The position numbers were made by a program, and so were the translations under genes. The notes beneath the pieces were generated by a model that searched no databases, was not told where the DNA came from, and saw only the letters and a program-made list of their open reading frames with translations. DNA of 64,000 nucleotides, from the NCBI RefSeq assembly GCF_009867135.1, contig NZ_CP047226.1:1612001-1676000 (forward strand), in the 5' to 3' direction. The DNA is from Moraxella osloensis. Lineage in GTDB: Bacteria > Pseudomonadota > Gammaproteobacteria > Pseudomonadales > Moraxellaceae. Numbering within the stretch: the stretch's first letter is position 1; each line of letters starts with the position of its first letter. Of this stretch, positions 38,367-47,957 are shown piece after piece.

Positions 38367-39227
38367 TTAGTTAAATACCACCGTTTTATTGCCTGTAACA
38401 ATCACCCGGTTTTGTAGATGCCAACGCACGGCACGGGTCAGCACGCTACGCTCGACATCTTGCCCAATCGCCCGCAATTCTGCCACATGGTGGCGATGGC
38501 TGACACGGTGTACGTCTTGCTCAATAATCGGTCCTTGGTCAAGGTCGGCTGTGACATAATGCGCGGTGGCGCCAATCAGTTTGACGCCTTTTTCATACGC
38601 TTGGCGGTATGGATCGGCGCCGACAAAGGCCGGCAAGAATGAGTGATGAATATTGATAATTTTCATGTGCCAGGCGGCGGTAAATTCAGCGGACAAAATC
38701 TGCATATAGCGCGCCAGCACCAACAAATCACAGTCTTTTACCAGCGCTTGAATCTCGGCTTCTGCTTGTACTTTATTGTCTTTGCTCACAGCGACATGAT
38801 GAAATGGCACACCAAAATTTTCTACCGCTTGGCGCAAATCATCGTGATTACTGACGACACAGGTAATCTCACAATCTAATTGCCCTTGTTGCCAACGCCA
38901 CAGCAAATCAAGGAGTGCATGGTCATATTTGGACACCAAAATCGCCACTTTTTTACGTTTACTGTTGTCAAATAGTTTCCATTCCATTTGATAGATGCGA
39001 GCAACGGTATGCTCAAAACTGCCTTTCATATTATCGATGATATTGTCCAAATCATTGATAGCCATTTCAAGGCGCATAAAATATTGACCGCCTTCGGGCT
39101 CAGTCGAGTATTGGTCAAGGCTAATAATATTGGCGCCATAACGATAAAAAAATTCGGATACAGCTTGCACAATGCCTGCGCGGTCTTGGCATTTAATCAA
39201 TAAGGTTGCAGTAGCTAGTTGGCTCAT
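38367..39227 (-). CDS. purU: Formyltetrahydrofolate deformylase
   Basis: 286 aa from the ATG at 39227 (MSQLATATLLIKCQD), chosen because it matches the family start and has AGAAG upstream; an in-frame ATG at 39287 would add 20 unrelated residues. The N-terminal ACT domain (about 5-85) binds regulators; the C-terminal formyltransferase fold has INIHHSFLPAFVGADPYRQA and GATAHYVTADLDQGPI. It hydrolyses 10-formyl-THF to THF and formate, supplying formate for PurT and balancing one-carbon pools, relevant to the gcv cluster. Confidence 0.95.
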   Translation of the reverse strand: MSQLATATLLIKCQDRAGIVQAVSEFFYRYGANIISLDQYSTEPEGGQYFMRLEMAINDLDNIIDNMKGSFEHTVARIYQMEWKLFDNSKRKKVAILVSKYDHALLDLLWRWQQGQLDCEITCVVSNHDDLRQAVENFGVPFHHVAVSKDNKVQAEAEIQALVKDCDLLVLARYMQILSAEFTAAWHMKIINIHHSFLPAFVGADPYRQAYEKGVKLIGATAHYVTADLDQGPIIEQDVHRVSHRHHVAELRAIGQDVERSVLTRAVRWHLQNRVIVTGNKTVVFN

Positions 39228-39369
39228 GAGGTACTTCTTGTGTTCAATTTTCAAAAGATGCCATTGTAGCGATTTTTGTGCTGACAAAGAAGTCTAAACC
39301 CGTCAAAAGCCTTGTTGGATATAAAAATTTTCTTGAGATTCGTTTATCTCCTGCCTTTTAACCTATCTT

Positions 39370-39972
39370 TTAACTTAAATTACCCAAATCAACTTCGGTC
39401 AAGCGCCAGCGCCCTTTTTTCTTTGAGCGTCCACCTGCGCTTTGACCACCGATTACCGCTGCACCGCCGAGCAATTTATTCAGTGTCTGACTATGATAGG
39501 CATGACAAATCGCACACGCCAACCCATCTGCCGCATCCGCTTGCGGCTGTATCTCAAGGCTCAACAGGCGCATCACCATAAGCTGAATCTGCTCTTTGTC
39601 TGCCGCGCCATAGCCACATACCGCTTGTTTGATTTGCCGTGCGGTATATTCAGCTACTTGCAAATCTTTGGCAACCATAGCGGCAATCGCTGCACCCCTC
39701 GCCTGCCCAAGCTTGAGCGCGGTGTCGGGGTTTGATGCCATAAATACTTGCTCGATGGCGGCGGTCATGGGTTCATTGGTGTATTTTTGATAATGCTCAA
39801 CAATACGGCTAATCCCATCAAATATCCGCTTGAGCCGCTCTGGCATGGTTTCCCCTTGGCTGTAAGCATGAATCGTGCCTGCATCCAAATGTTCAAGTTT
39901 ATCCCCACTCAACCGAATGATGCCATAGCCTGTCAGACGCGAGCCTGGGTCAATACCAATAAAGATACTCAT
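39370..39972 (-). CDS. ruvC: Holliday junction resolvase RuvC
   Basis: 200 aa from the ATG at 39972 (MSIFIGIDPGSRLTGYG). An upstream in-frame ATG at 40014 would add 14 residues. Catalytic acids show in IGIDPGS, AIEQVF and ADAADGLACAICH. PDTALKLGQARG is also typical. RuvC cuts Holliday junctions moved by RuvAB; ruvB lies far away at 50.3 kb and ruvA is not in the window. The C-terminus is somewhat longer and basic (GGRSKKKGRW). Confidence 0.96.
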   Translation of the reverse strand: MSIFIGIDPGSRLTGYGIIRLSGDKLEHLDAGTIHAYSQGETMPERLKRIFDGISRIVEHYQKYTNEPMTAAIEQVFMASNPDTALKLGQARGAAIAAMVAKDLQVAEYTARQIKQAVCGYGAADKEQIQLMVMRLLSLEIQPQADAADGLACAICHAYHSQTLNKLLGGAAVIGGQSAGGRSKKKGRWRLTEVDLGNLS

Positions 39973-40026
39973 AAAAGATGCTCGTAAAACATGCTCATAA
40001 AAAAAGATACCCACAAAACAATTTTG

Positions 40027-40083
40027 CTAAAAATGCAGTCGAAGCTAAAAACATCGAAACTAAAAATATTGAAGCTAAAAATA
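40027..40083. repeat. 15-bp tandem repeat upstream of ruvC
   Basis: Four imperfect copies with core GCTAAAAAnnnnGAA (the first 18 bp, the others 15 bp). Just before them, 39965-40010 contains further short repeats of CTCATAAAA type. Confidence 0.6.
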
Positions 40084-40242
40084 CAGGCAAATTATAGCAT
40101 TTATCAAAAATTTAACGAAAAAATTGCTGAATTTCAAAAAACTATTTGATAGTTTTATTCATTACCCCCATCATTATTGCATTGGTTAATGATGCATCGT
40201 TTGTTCTTTATAGTTTATTCACAATTTAGGAATCGTATTTTC

Positions 40243-40878
40243 ATGGGAAACATAGTTGGGATTGCCATTGTCTGGTTGATTATTGAGATGCTGGTTTGGT
40301 ATCTAATCGCACAATTTGTCAGTGGCTGGTGGGTGTTTTTGTGGTTTGTCGTGGCTGGCTTTGTGGGTGCAGCACTCATTAAAAAAGGCATAGCCACCCT
40401 AAAACCGATGGCTGGACAAGCGCAAGCCGCCATGCTTAACCCTGCCATGCGTCCCAATGAAAATTCCGTGGTGAAAGCGATTGCTTTTGCAGTAGCAGGT
40501 ATCTTATTGGTACTGCCCGGTATTTTGAGTGATATTGCAGCACTTATTGTGTTATTACCCGCGGTACAAAATAAGTTTAAAGCCTTTGCCAAAGACTATG
40601 CCACTAAAAACCCAGAAAAATTGATGCAAATGATGGCAAGCAAAATGGGCGGTATGGATCCCTCAAAAATGGGTGGCTTAGGGGGTCTTGGCGGCATGGG
40701 TGGACAAAACCCGTTTGGCAGTCAAAATCCATTTGGCGGTATGGGCGGACAAAATCCGTTTGGGGGCTTTGGTAGCAAAAATAACAACGGCGGTAAATTT
40801 GGCACGACCATTGACGGACAAGCCAAAACGGTCAACTCGAACGCCAAACGCATCACCCGCTCTGCCAATGATGACTAG
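40243..40878 (+). CDS. fxsA: FxsA-family membrane protein
   Basis: 211 aa from the ATG at 40243 (MGNIVGIAIVWLI); an earlier in-frame ATG at 40177 adds 22 residues that do not fit the family. Three to four hydrophobic segments within the first 115 residues, with LVLPGILSDIAALIVLLPAVQ typical of FxsA. The C-terminus (about 140-185) is Gly/Met/Asn-rich with repeated GGQNPFG. In E. coli FxsA relieves exclusion of phage T7 by the F plasmid protein PifA; its normal role is unknown. AGGA lies about 12 nt upstream. Confidence 0.85.
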   Translation: MGNIVGIAIVWLIIEMLVWYLIAQFVSGWWVFLWFVVAGFVGAALIKKGIATLKPMAGQAQAAMLNPAMRPNENSVVKAIAFAVAGILLVLPGILSDIAALIVLLPAVQNKFKAFAKDYATKNPEKLMQMMASKMGGMDPSKMGGLGGLGGMGGQNPFGSQNPFGGMGGQNPFGGFGSKNNNGGKFGTTIDGQAKTVNSNAKRITRSANDD

Positions 40879-41082
40879 ACAATGGATAAAAAATTGACTG
40901 TTAAACATTGATAAATTTAAGGCATCCCTAGTATGCCTTTTTTTATGCCCTATTTTTGCGAAAAACTGGGTTTACTTTTTGCAAAAATTGATGCAATGTG
41001 ATTTACTTAAGACGAAATTTGTTATATAAATTCCATAATGATACAATCTGTTTCGTTTTGGAATTTTTAGGTTTGAGCGTAA

Positions 41083-41120
41083 TTTTTATTTTTGGTAAAT
41101 GTTTTTATTTTTGGTAAATG
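41083..41120. repeat. Exact 19-bp tandem duplication upstream of scoA
   Basis: TTTTTATTTTTGGTAAATG occurs twice with no gap (41083-41101 and 41102-41120), 38 bp before the scoA start and so within or next to its promoter. Confidence 0.75.
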
Positions 41121-41157
41121 ATATTAACAACATTGGTTAGCGACAAGGAGTGAATGT

Positions 41158-41865
41158 ATGACCAGCAAAGTATATGACAGCGCAGCTGCGGCACTTGAAG
41201 GCGTCATCAAAGATGGACAAACGATTGCGGTGGGTGGTTTTGGTCTGTGTGGTATCCCCGAAGCTTTAATTGAAGCCTTGCGAGATAGCGGCGTTAAAGA
41301 TTTGACCTGTATTAGCAATAACGCTGGTGTCGATGGTTTTGGTTTGGGATTATTGCTAGAGACTCGCCAAGTCAAAAAAATGATTGCGTCGTATGTCGGT
41401 GAAAATAAAGAATTTGAACGGCAGTTTTTATCAGGTGAATTGGAAGTGGAATTGACCCCACAAGGGACACTGGCAGAAAAATTGCGTGCCGGGGGTGCGG
41501 GCATTCCTGCGTTCTTTACCGCCACTGGCGTAGGTACCCAAATTGCTGAAGGTAAAGAAGAGCGTGAATTTGACGGTCGTCAATATATCCTTGAGCGCGC
41601 ATTAGTCGCTGACGTGGCACTGGTCAAAGCCCAAAAAGCGGATAAAGCGGGCAACTTGATGTTCAACAAAACGGCGCGTAACTTTAACCCAGATGTCGCC
41701 ACTGCAGGTAAAGTCACCATTGTCGAAGTTGAGCAATTGGTGGAAACTGGCGAGCTAGACCCTGACCAAATTCATTTGCCGGGTATTTATGTGCATCGCA
41801 TCGTGGTCAATGCCACCCCAGAAAAACGCATCGAAAAAGTGACGACCAAAGAACAGACAAACTAG
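41158..41865 (+). CDS. scoA: 3-oxoacid CoA-transferase subunit A
   Basis: 235 aa. Class I CoA-transferase alpha subunit: [31 protein letters not shown] and [15 protein letters not shown] are characteristic. With ScoB moves CoA from succinyl-CoA to acetoacetate, allowing growth on ketone bodies or hydroxybutyrate. AAGGAG precedes the ATG; scoB follows 17 nt after the stop. A GntP-family permease of unknown substrate lies 20 kb away. Confidence 0.92.
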   Translation: MTSKVYDSAAAALEGVIKDGQTIAVGGFGLCGIPEALIEALRDSGVKDLTCISNNAGVDGFGLGLLLETRQVKKMIASYVGENKEFERQFLSGELEVELTPQGTLAEKLRAGGAGIPAFFTATGVGTQIAEGKEEREFDGRQYILERALVADVALVKAQKADKAGNLMFNKTARNFNPDVATAGKVTIVEVEQLVETGELDPDQIHLPGIYVHRIVVNATPEKRIEKVTTKEQTN

Positions 41866-41882
41866 GATATAAGGAGATTACC

Positions 41883-42512
41883 ATGGCATGGACTCGTGAA
41901 CAAATGGCACAAAGAGCTGCAAAAGAACTACAAGACGGCTTTTATGTCAATCTAGGTATCGGTTTACCGACCTTAGTGGCGAACTATATTCCAGAAGGTG
42001 TTAATGTTTGGCTACAATCAGAAAATGGGCTGCTTGGGATTGATGAATTCCCAACACCCGATAAAGTTGACCCAGATCTAATCAATGCGGGCAAACAAAC
42101 CGTCACCACAGCGACTGGTGCCAGCTTTTTTTCAAGCTCACAATCATTTGCCATGATTCGTGGCGGCAAAGTCAACCTTGCTATCTTGGGTGCGATGGAA
42201 GTTTCAGACAATGGCGATCTTGCCAACTGGATGATTCCTGGCAAGATGGTCAAAGGCATGGGCGGCGCGATGGACTTGGTCGCAGGCGTTCAACGCGTGA
42301 TTGTATTGATGGAACATACCAACAAACATGGCGAGCCAAAAGTATTGGCTGAATGTACGCTCCCCCTGACAGGCAAAAAAGTGGTGAATCGTATCATCTC
42401 TGATTTAGCCATCATGGATGTGACCGATAACGGTCTAAAACTGGTTGAGCTGGCAGACGGTGTCACGTTTGAAGAATTACAATCAAAAACGCCTGTAACC
42501 ATTGCCCAATAA
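41883..42512 (+). CDS. scoB: 3-oxoacid CoA-transferase subunit B
   Basis: 209 aa. Beta subunit: [18 protein letters not shown] and the catalytic glutamate in [10 protein letters not shown] (about residue 48), then [15 protein letters not shown] and [10 protein letters not shown]. Forms the active enzyme with ScoA. AAGGAG precedes the ATG at 41883. A terminator closes the pair. Confidence 0.94.
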   Translation: MAWTREQMAQRAAKELQDGFYVNLGIGLPTLVANYIPEGVNVWLQSENGLLGIDEFPTPDKVDPDLINAGKQTVTTATGASFFSSSQSFAMIRGGKVNLAILGAMEVSDNGDLANWMIPGKMVKGMGGAMDLVAGVQRVIVLMEHTNKHGEPKVLAECTLPLTGKKVVNRIISDLAIMDVTDNGLKLVELADGVTFEELQSKTPVTIAQ

Positions 42513-42576
42513 CACCTGCAAAATAACAGCGCTATTACAATCAAGTCAGCGTTAAATTGCCATTAAAAGGACAATG

Positions 42577-42605
42577 AAAAAAGGACAGTGATGCTGTCCT
42601 TTTTT
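42577..42605 (+). terminator. Terminator after scoB
   Basis: AAAAAAGGACAG / CTGTCCTTTTTT, 12-bp arms, 5-nt loop. Confidence 0.9.
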
Positions 42606-42687
42606 ATGGTTTTTTATGATTTTGGTTTTTTTACTTTCGCTTATTTGTCCTCTATAATGACATCACTATCAACATTTATCCAACACC

Positions 42688-43917
42688 ATGATTGCATCTC
42701 GCTTCTCTCATCCCAAATTTATCACCGATGAAGACAATCCGCTGATTGATCGTAAATATCCCAATGAGATGACAGCCGATGACGGTGTGGCATTGCCGCA
42801 AATTTATCGGTTTGACTTTGCCGAGGTGCCAGATTTTAGCCAAACAGTAATGCAAATCACCCCGGTGATTGATGCACCCAATATGATGGTTATGCCTAAT
42901 GATCATGAAGCGGTATTGGAAAATGTCACCCCTGCTACTGATAAATCTGTGCGCGTCGCTGAACAAACAGCGTCATCGGTACCGCCAACTTCGCTCAACA
43001 ATCCCCTTACTTCTCAATCGCTAACTAGCAAAATCCCATCAAAAACACGCTCAAATCGCCAAGTCATTGCGCAAGCAAGAGCCCAAGCCAAACAGATTGA
43101 ACAGCAAAAACAACAACAAGAACAGCAACGCCAAGCAGAGGAAGTTGCGCGCTATCAGGCAGAAGTTGAAGCCGCGCTACTCAATCCCACACTGCATGAA
43201 GGACTGCTCAATCAGCGCAAATCCATTGCCGAATCACAGGCAGTGGTCAACAAACATGCGATTTTTGGCGAGCTTGCACAGGATTTGCAGACCATTCAAT
43301 GGCTTGAGTCAAATCTGACAGAGCAAAACCGAGCAATGTATGAAAAAGCGGTTGCGCTGATTCAAGCAGCGCAATCAAGTGGCAATGCATCGGAAAATAA
43401 TTTATTAGAAATCAATGCATTAGAAAATAATGTACTCGAAGACAATGTAGCAGCAGAAAATATAGTCGAAAACACTATATCAGCAGACAATTTGGCAAAA
43501 GCCGTACAATTAATTGATGAATTTGCCGAGAATGGTCTTGCTGATGCATTGCTGCGTCGAGCGCTGTGGCTATTTGAAGGCAATCACTTACTCAAGATTT
43601 CTCAAAACTCCCAACAAGCTTTGCTACTGTTGCAACAAGCAGCCTCGCAGCATGATAATCGTGCGCAGAAATTACTCAGTAAACTGTACTATGCAGGACA
43701 TGGGGTCGAGCAAGATAGCGAGATGGGCAAATACTGGCTAGAACTGGCTGCGGCACATGGTCACCCTGACGCCATGCGCATTTCACAAGGTATTGCCACC
43801 CTGTCATTACTCAAGCAAACCCAACGCGAAGATACTCGCTATGGCAAAAAAATGGCGCTTGCGACTGCGGCGCTGATTATATTCATGATACTGATATTTG
43901 TGGCAGTTAAAGTTTAA
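42688..43917 (+). CDS. Sel1-repeat protein with a C-terminal membrane anchor
   Basis: 409 aa. The first 120 residues are low in recognisable motifs. A Gln-rich coiled coil (about 120-155, QQKQQQEQQRQAEEVARYQ) follows, then a segment with degenerate N/A/E repeats (about 235-270). Sel1-like repeats lie at about 295-375 (AQKLLSKLYYAGHGVEQD, KYWLELAAAHGHPDA). A single hydrophobic helix at about 388-407 ends the protein, so it is probably tail-anchored in the inner membrane facing the cytoplasm. Function unknown; Sel1 repeats usually mediate protein contacts. No clear ribosome-binding site. Confidence 0.75.
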   Translation: MIASRFSHPKFITDEDNPLIDRKYPNEMTADDGVALPQIYRFDFAEVPDFSQTVMQITPVIDAPNMMVMPNDHEAVLENVTPATDKSVRVAEQTASSVPPTSLNNPLTSQSLTSKIPSKTRSNRQVIAQARAQAKQIEQQKQQQEQQRQAEEVARYQAEVEAALLNPTLHEGLLNQRKSIAESQAVVNKHAIFGELAQDLQTIQWLESNLTEQNRAMYEKAVALIQAAQSSGNASENNLLEINALENNVLEDNVAAENIVENTISADNLAKAVQLIDEFAENGLADALLRRALWLFEGNHLLKISQNSQQALLLLQQAASQHDNRAQKLLSKLYYAGHGVEQDSEMGKYWLELAAAHGHPDAMRISQGIATLSLLKQTQREDTRYGKKMALATAALIIFMILIFVAVKV

Positions 43918-43936
43918 AGATTTGGATGAATTGTGA

Positions 43937-43967
43937 TTTGGATATTAAACAAGGTTAAATATCCAAA
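43937..43967. terminator. Bidirectional terminator
   Basis: TTTGGATATT / AATATCCAAA, 10-bp arms with an 11-nt loop, between the converging Sel1-repeat gene and rnt. Confidence 0.65.
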
Positions 43968-43982
43968 CCACTACCAAAAAAT

Positions 43983-44678
43983 TTAGCCATCAGTTGGGTC
44001 GTCAGATGGCACTAGTACGTCCTCATCATTAGGCTCATCGCTCGCCAAGTTTGGCGTCAGCAGCGGATAATTGTTTAAGATATAACAAAACAATTCAGCG
44101 GTTTTTTGGGTGTCATATAAGGCAGAATGCGCTTCATTGCCATCAAATTCTAGTCCAGCAAGTTTACACGCTCTCGCCAGTACCGTTTGACCAAACGCAA
44201 GCGCGGATAAAGTGACGGTATCTAATACAGAGAACTGGTGAAATTGGCTTTGATTTTTGCTATGGGTACGCTCAATTAAAGCATTTAAAAAGCTGAGGTC
44301 AAAATGCGCATTATGCCCCACCAAGATACATTTGGTACATTGGGTCGATTGACGCACCGTTTTTAAATATTTAAAAATACGGCGAATGGCGGTTTTTTCA
44401 TCTTCGGCAATGGCTTTTCGCATCGGGCTATGCGGATTGATGCCGGTGAATTGCAGAGCACGCGCTTCAAGATTTGCCCCTTCAAACGGCTCAATATGGG
44501 CATTGACCGCCTCCCCTGGGTAAAAACGCCCGGTATCATCCATTAAAATTGGAATACAGGCAATCTCAAGCAAGGCATCGGTTTTTGGATTGAACCCTGC
44601 TGTCTCTACATCCACCACCACGGGCAAGTAATTGCGAAAACGGTTGGCAATAGTCATCGATTCAGTTGTGGCGGTCAT
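43983..44678 (-). CDS. rnt: Ribonuclease T
   Basis: 231 aa DEDDh 3'-5' exonuclease that trims tRNA and other stable RNA 3' ends. Exo I VVDVETAGFNPKTDALLEIA, LQFTGINPHSP, Exo II GHNAHFDLSFLNA, and Exo III HSALYDTQKTAEL are all present. AAGG precedes the ATG at 44678; Met8 is an alternative start. pyrC lies 44 bp upstream on the same strand, so the two are probably co-transcribed. Confidence 0.95.
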   Translation of the reverse strand: MTATTESMTIANRFRNYLPVVVDVETAGFNPKTDALLEIACIPILMDDTGRFYPGEAVNAHIEPFEGANLEARALQFTGINPHSPMRKAIAEDEKTAIRRIFKYLKTVRQSTQCTKCILVGHNAHFDLSFLNALIERTHSKNQSQFHQFSVLDTVTLSALAFGQTVLARACKLAGLEFDGNEAHSALYDTQKTAELFCYILNNYPLLTPNLASDEPNDEDVLVPSDDPTDG

Positions 44679-44722
44679 ACGTTACCTTGCGGAAAAAAAC
44701 AGAAAAAATAAAGGGTAAAAAA

Positions 44723-45805
44723 TCATACGGCTAAATTAAATGGCATCACTTTCCAGTCCAGCGTTTGTCCAGCCATCAACGGGGTCAAATCTTTACCGTC
44801 AAGATAAGGATAACGCTCAGGGACTTGCCATGCTTCACGCACCAAGGTCACTTTATCACTATTGATAGGTAAGCCATAAAATTTTGCCCCGTGAATACTG
44901 GTAAAGCCTTCTAACTTGTCAAGTTTGCCCACGCTTTCAAAGGCTTGTGCATACAAGGGCAGCGCAATCGATGCGCTATAACAGCCTGCACAACCGCAAG
45001 CATTTTCTTTGGTATGTGTCGCATGGGGCGCAGAGTCGGTACCAATAAAAAATTTAGGATTGCCACTGGTTGCCACATCAAGTAATACTTTTTGGTGACT
45101 TTGGCGTTTTAAAATCGGCAAGCAATAAAAATGCGGTTTAATCCCGCCCACCAGCAGGTGATTACGATTAAACAGTAAATGCTGCGGGGTAATCGTTGCT
45201 GCGACATTTTTGCCCTGTGACAACACAAAGTCAGCGGCATCACTGGTGGTGATGTGTTCAAAAACGATTTTTAGTTTGGGAAATTTATCAATGAGATTGA
45301 CCATCACTTCATCAATAAAGCGTTTTTCACGGTCAAAAATATCAATATGATGGTGCGTCACTTCACCATGTACCAATAGCGGCAAACCTAACGCTTCCAT
45401 CTTGGCAAATACATCGGTGCAATGATTGATATGGCTCACCCCATCCGCAGAATTGGTGGTCGCACCTGCAGGATATAACTTGACTGCTTTTACTACACCT
45501 GAATCAACGGCGGCTTCGATTTCTTCTGCCGTCAGTGACTCGGTTAAGTAAAGCGTCATTAATGGCTCAAATTGCTGGGAGATACTGTCATTGGGTACTT
45601 GCGCCAAAATACGCTCACGATAAGCGATAGCATCAGCGGCTGTTTTGATGGGTGGCACCAAATTTGGCATACAAATGGCTCGGCGAAAATTGGCAGCGGC
45701 ATGTGGCACCGTCGTGGCAAGCGCCTGTCCATCCCGTAAATGAATATGCCAGTCATCAGGGGCAGTAATAGTAAAAGTATTGATAGGTGCAGTCGCTGCG
45801 CTCAT
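44723..45805 (-). CDS. pyrC: Dihydroorotase
   Basis: 360 aa, type II dihydroorotase of pyrimidine synthesis. Zinc ligands in [10 protein letters not shown], the carboxylated lysine in [12 protein letters not shown], histidines in LLVHGEVT and FEHITT, and the catalytic aspartate in [22 protein letters not shown] is a strong ribosome-binding site for the ATG at 45805. rnt follows. Confidence 0.97.
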   Translation of the reverse strand: MSAATAPINTFTITAPDDWHIHLRDGQALATTVPHAAANFRRAICMPNLVPPIKTAADAIAYRERILAQVPNDSISQQFEPLMTLYLTESLTAEEIEAAVDSGVVKAVKLYPAGATTNSADGVSHINHCTDVFAKMEALGLPLLVHGEVTHHHIDIFDREKRFIDEVMVNLIDKFPKLKIVFEHITTSDAADFVLSQGKNVAATITPQHLLFNRNHLLVGGIKPHFYCLPILKRQSHQKVLLDVATSGNPKFFIGTDSAPHATHTKENACGCAGCYSASIALPLYAQAFESVGKLDKLEGFTSIHGAKFYGLPINSDKVTLVREAWQVPERYPYLDGKDLTPLMAGQTLDWKVMPFNLAV

Positions 45806-45980
45806 GATTTCCTCGAACAGTTTTGAGAGTGCCTTAAAAAAACAACGTCAAAAACCGATAATTGAAGCGTTGAAAAACTTGTGCATCATAGCAGTTTTAG
45901 GCAAAAAACGACATGAAAATATTCGCAAGCCAAGTACACTGACAAATAATACGTCAGTTTATGTCGTTGTAATAAGGGTA

Positions 45981-47612
45981 TTAATGGGTTTTGGATTTAC
46001 TACTGGGTTTGTTATTTGCTTTATTGTTTATCTTATTATCCACCTCGTTATTCGCTTTGTCATCTGCCTTATTATCCATCGTGTTATTTGCTTTTTTATC
46101 AGGCTTTTTAGCGGATTTTTTGTCAGTAGCCGTTGTTGATGATGAGACTTTCTGCGGTTTCTGTGGCGCTTTTTGTTTTACAGTTTTATCATTAGTCGCT
46201 GATTTTTTGCTAGTGCTAGCAGCTTTTTCAGAGGGTTGCTTGTCGCCTTTGGTCACTAAGTTAGCTTTTTTGTTATCTGTTTTAGCATTATTTCTAGAGT
46301 TAGGGCTAGAATCAAGGTTAGAGTCATTGCCAAAATCAGGGCTAGTGGTTTTTTTGCGCTCTTTGTTAGGCTGCTTTGTGTCGGATTTTTTCGTATCTCG
46401 TGCTTTTTCAGCTTGCGCTGAATGCTTATTATCTTGTGATTTGTGATTATCTCGTGGTTTATTATTCTCTTGTAGTTCAGAGATAGCTGCTTTTTTGCCA
46501 CGCTCAGTCATTGTAATCGGATTAGTCTTAGCCGCTACAGAGGCGACTTTTACTATCGCCACATCGTGATAAACTGGGCGTGCCACTGACATTTCTGCCG
46601 ATGGTTGGGTGGCGGCAGGCTTATCTTTGACGTTCACCAACGCGCCTATTCCGCCAAAAACGGCGACAGATAATACGGTGGCGGTCGCAATCCAATTTTT
46701 TTGTAACTTATCTATCCAATGAGCGGGTTTGCGAACTTGCGGTTTGGCAAAAATATCGCTGGCTGAAAGGGCTGTTTGTGTGTTTGCCGTCACCGCTTTG
46801 TTTATTTGCCGATTGCCTTTTGAAATCACCTGTTGATTGAAGTGAGCCTGCGGGATGGTCATTGGCGCAATGTTAAAAAAATTGGACGCTTTACAAATAG
46901 TCATTTGCTGGACAATATGCTGTTGATAGACAGGCAAGTCCGCAATATTTTGAATTTTTGACCATGTTAATTGCTGTTGCTGCATTGCTTGAAAACTGAC
47001 AGCGCGCCTAAAACCTACTGCATTCATCAGTCCTGTATCTTGTGGTGACATAAAAAAAACCGGCTGCATCGCAAGCCACTCAGTAATCTGCGCTGAGTCT
47101 ATGGTGTTTTGTAGTGAGCTTATCATATCTGCCAAATTTATCACCGCCAATGCAGTGATAGTCTGCCAAATAGTTAACAGGTTATCTAAGGGCAGATGGG
47201 TTTTTTCCAGTAGCACGCCGGCAATCATGGTTTTTTGGGTTTCATCATCAAACAACTGCTCAAAAATCGATGGGCTATTTTTAGACAGTTGTTTTAAGGT
47301 TACAAAATTAATGCCGTTTTTAGTCAAATTTTTTGTAACTAAAGCAGTGAAAAATTTGGGGGTAAGACTATTTTTATCTGTTACCTGTGGCAAAGTTTGA
47401 TGGATTAATGACGGATTTTGCTGAATTTTTGCCGATAACTGATAAAGCACGACTTTTAATAGCTCAGGCATGACTTTTTTTAGATAACAAATTGATAAGT
47501 GTGACTCATCTGCGACTAGCGGTAGCAATGGTGGCAAAGCGTTTGCCCAAAAATGATATAACGATATATGGTCAATGATATTACAAGGTGTTGAAGGATT
47601 TTTTGACAGCAT
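45981..47612 (-). CDS. Large single-pass membrane protein with a repetitive Lys/Asn/Asp tail, unknown
   Basis: 543 aa, no family recognised. The N-terminal half (about 1-300) looks globular and helical, with several LxxL-rich segments. One hydrophobic helix at about residues 312-330 (WIATATVLSVAVFGGIGALV) probably spans the inner membrane. The C-terminal 180 residues are low complexity, dominated by Lys, Asn, Asp and Ser and ending in degenerate NNKADDKANNEVDNKINNK-type repeats. By charge the globular part should be cytoplasmic and the tail periplasmic. It is divergent from the Big-1 lipoprotein gene. Confidence 0.6.
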   Translation of the reverse strand: MLSKNPSTPCNIIDHISLYHFWANALPPLLPLVADESHLSICYLKKVMPELLKVVLYQLSAKIQQNPSLIHQTLPQVTDKNSLTPKFFTALVTKNLTKNGINFVTLKQLSKNSPSIFEQLFDDETQKTMIAGVLLEKTHLPLDNLLTIWQTITALAVINLADMISSLQNTIDSAQITEWLAMQPVFFMSPQDTGLMNAVGFRRAVSFQAMQQQQLTWSKIQNIADLPVYQQHIVQQMTICKASNFFNIAPMTIPQAHFNQQVISKGNRQINKAVTANTQTALSASDIFAKPQVRKPAHWIDKLQKNWIATATVLSVAVFGGIGALVNVKDKPAATQPSAEMSVARPVYHDVAIVKVASVAAKTNPITMTERGKKAAISELQENNKPRDNHKSQDNKHSAQAEKARDTKKSDTKQPNKERKKTTSPDFGNDSNLDSSPNSRNNAKTDNKKANLVTKGDKQPSEKAASTSKKSATNDKTVKQKAPQKPQKVSSSTTATDKKSAKKPDKKANNTMDNKADDKANNEVDNKINNKANNKPSSKSKTH

Positions 47613-47957
47613 ATTTTGTCACTTAATTTACATTTTTTGGCATTGGGATGGTTAGTGAGTTTTTAGCAATATCGTAGCTGCAGGGCAACTTCTTTATACG
47701 CCCTCTAAAAAAATAGCGTTAAATTTAGAAATCTTGTTGATACCTTACCATTTCAATTCGATTAAATTCATCAAATTATGATTAGAATTTGTTGTAACTT
47801 TTGTGCAAACTTAGTAAAGTAGACAGCATCAAAAATTATATTTTAGCATCAATCACGTAACATTTTCTGCTCATCGAAAAATTGGTAATTTTTTCTGATT
47901 CTTTTTATCTCTCTCGATTTATTTAGCAGCCTTACTTACTTTCTCTAGGATAACTTT
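47613..47957. other. Divergent promoter region
   Basis: 345 bp between the large membrane protein gene (minus) and the Big-1 lipoprotein gene (plus). Best plus-strand promoter candidate is TTGTAA, 17 bp, TAAAGT at about 47791-47819; weak match. Nothing else seen. Confidence 0.35.
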
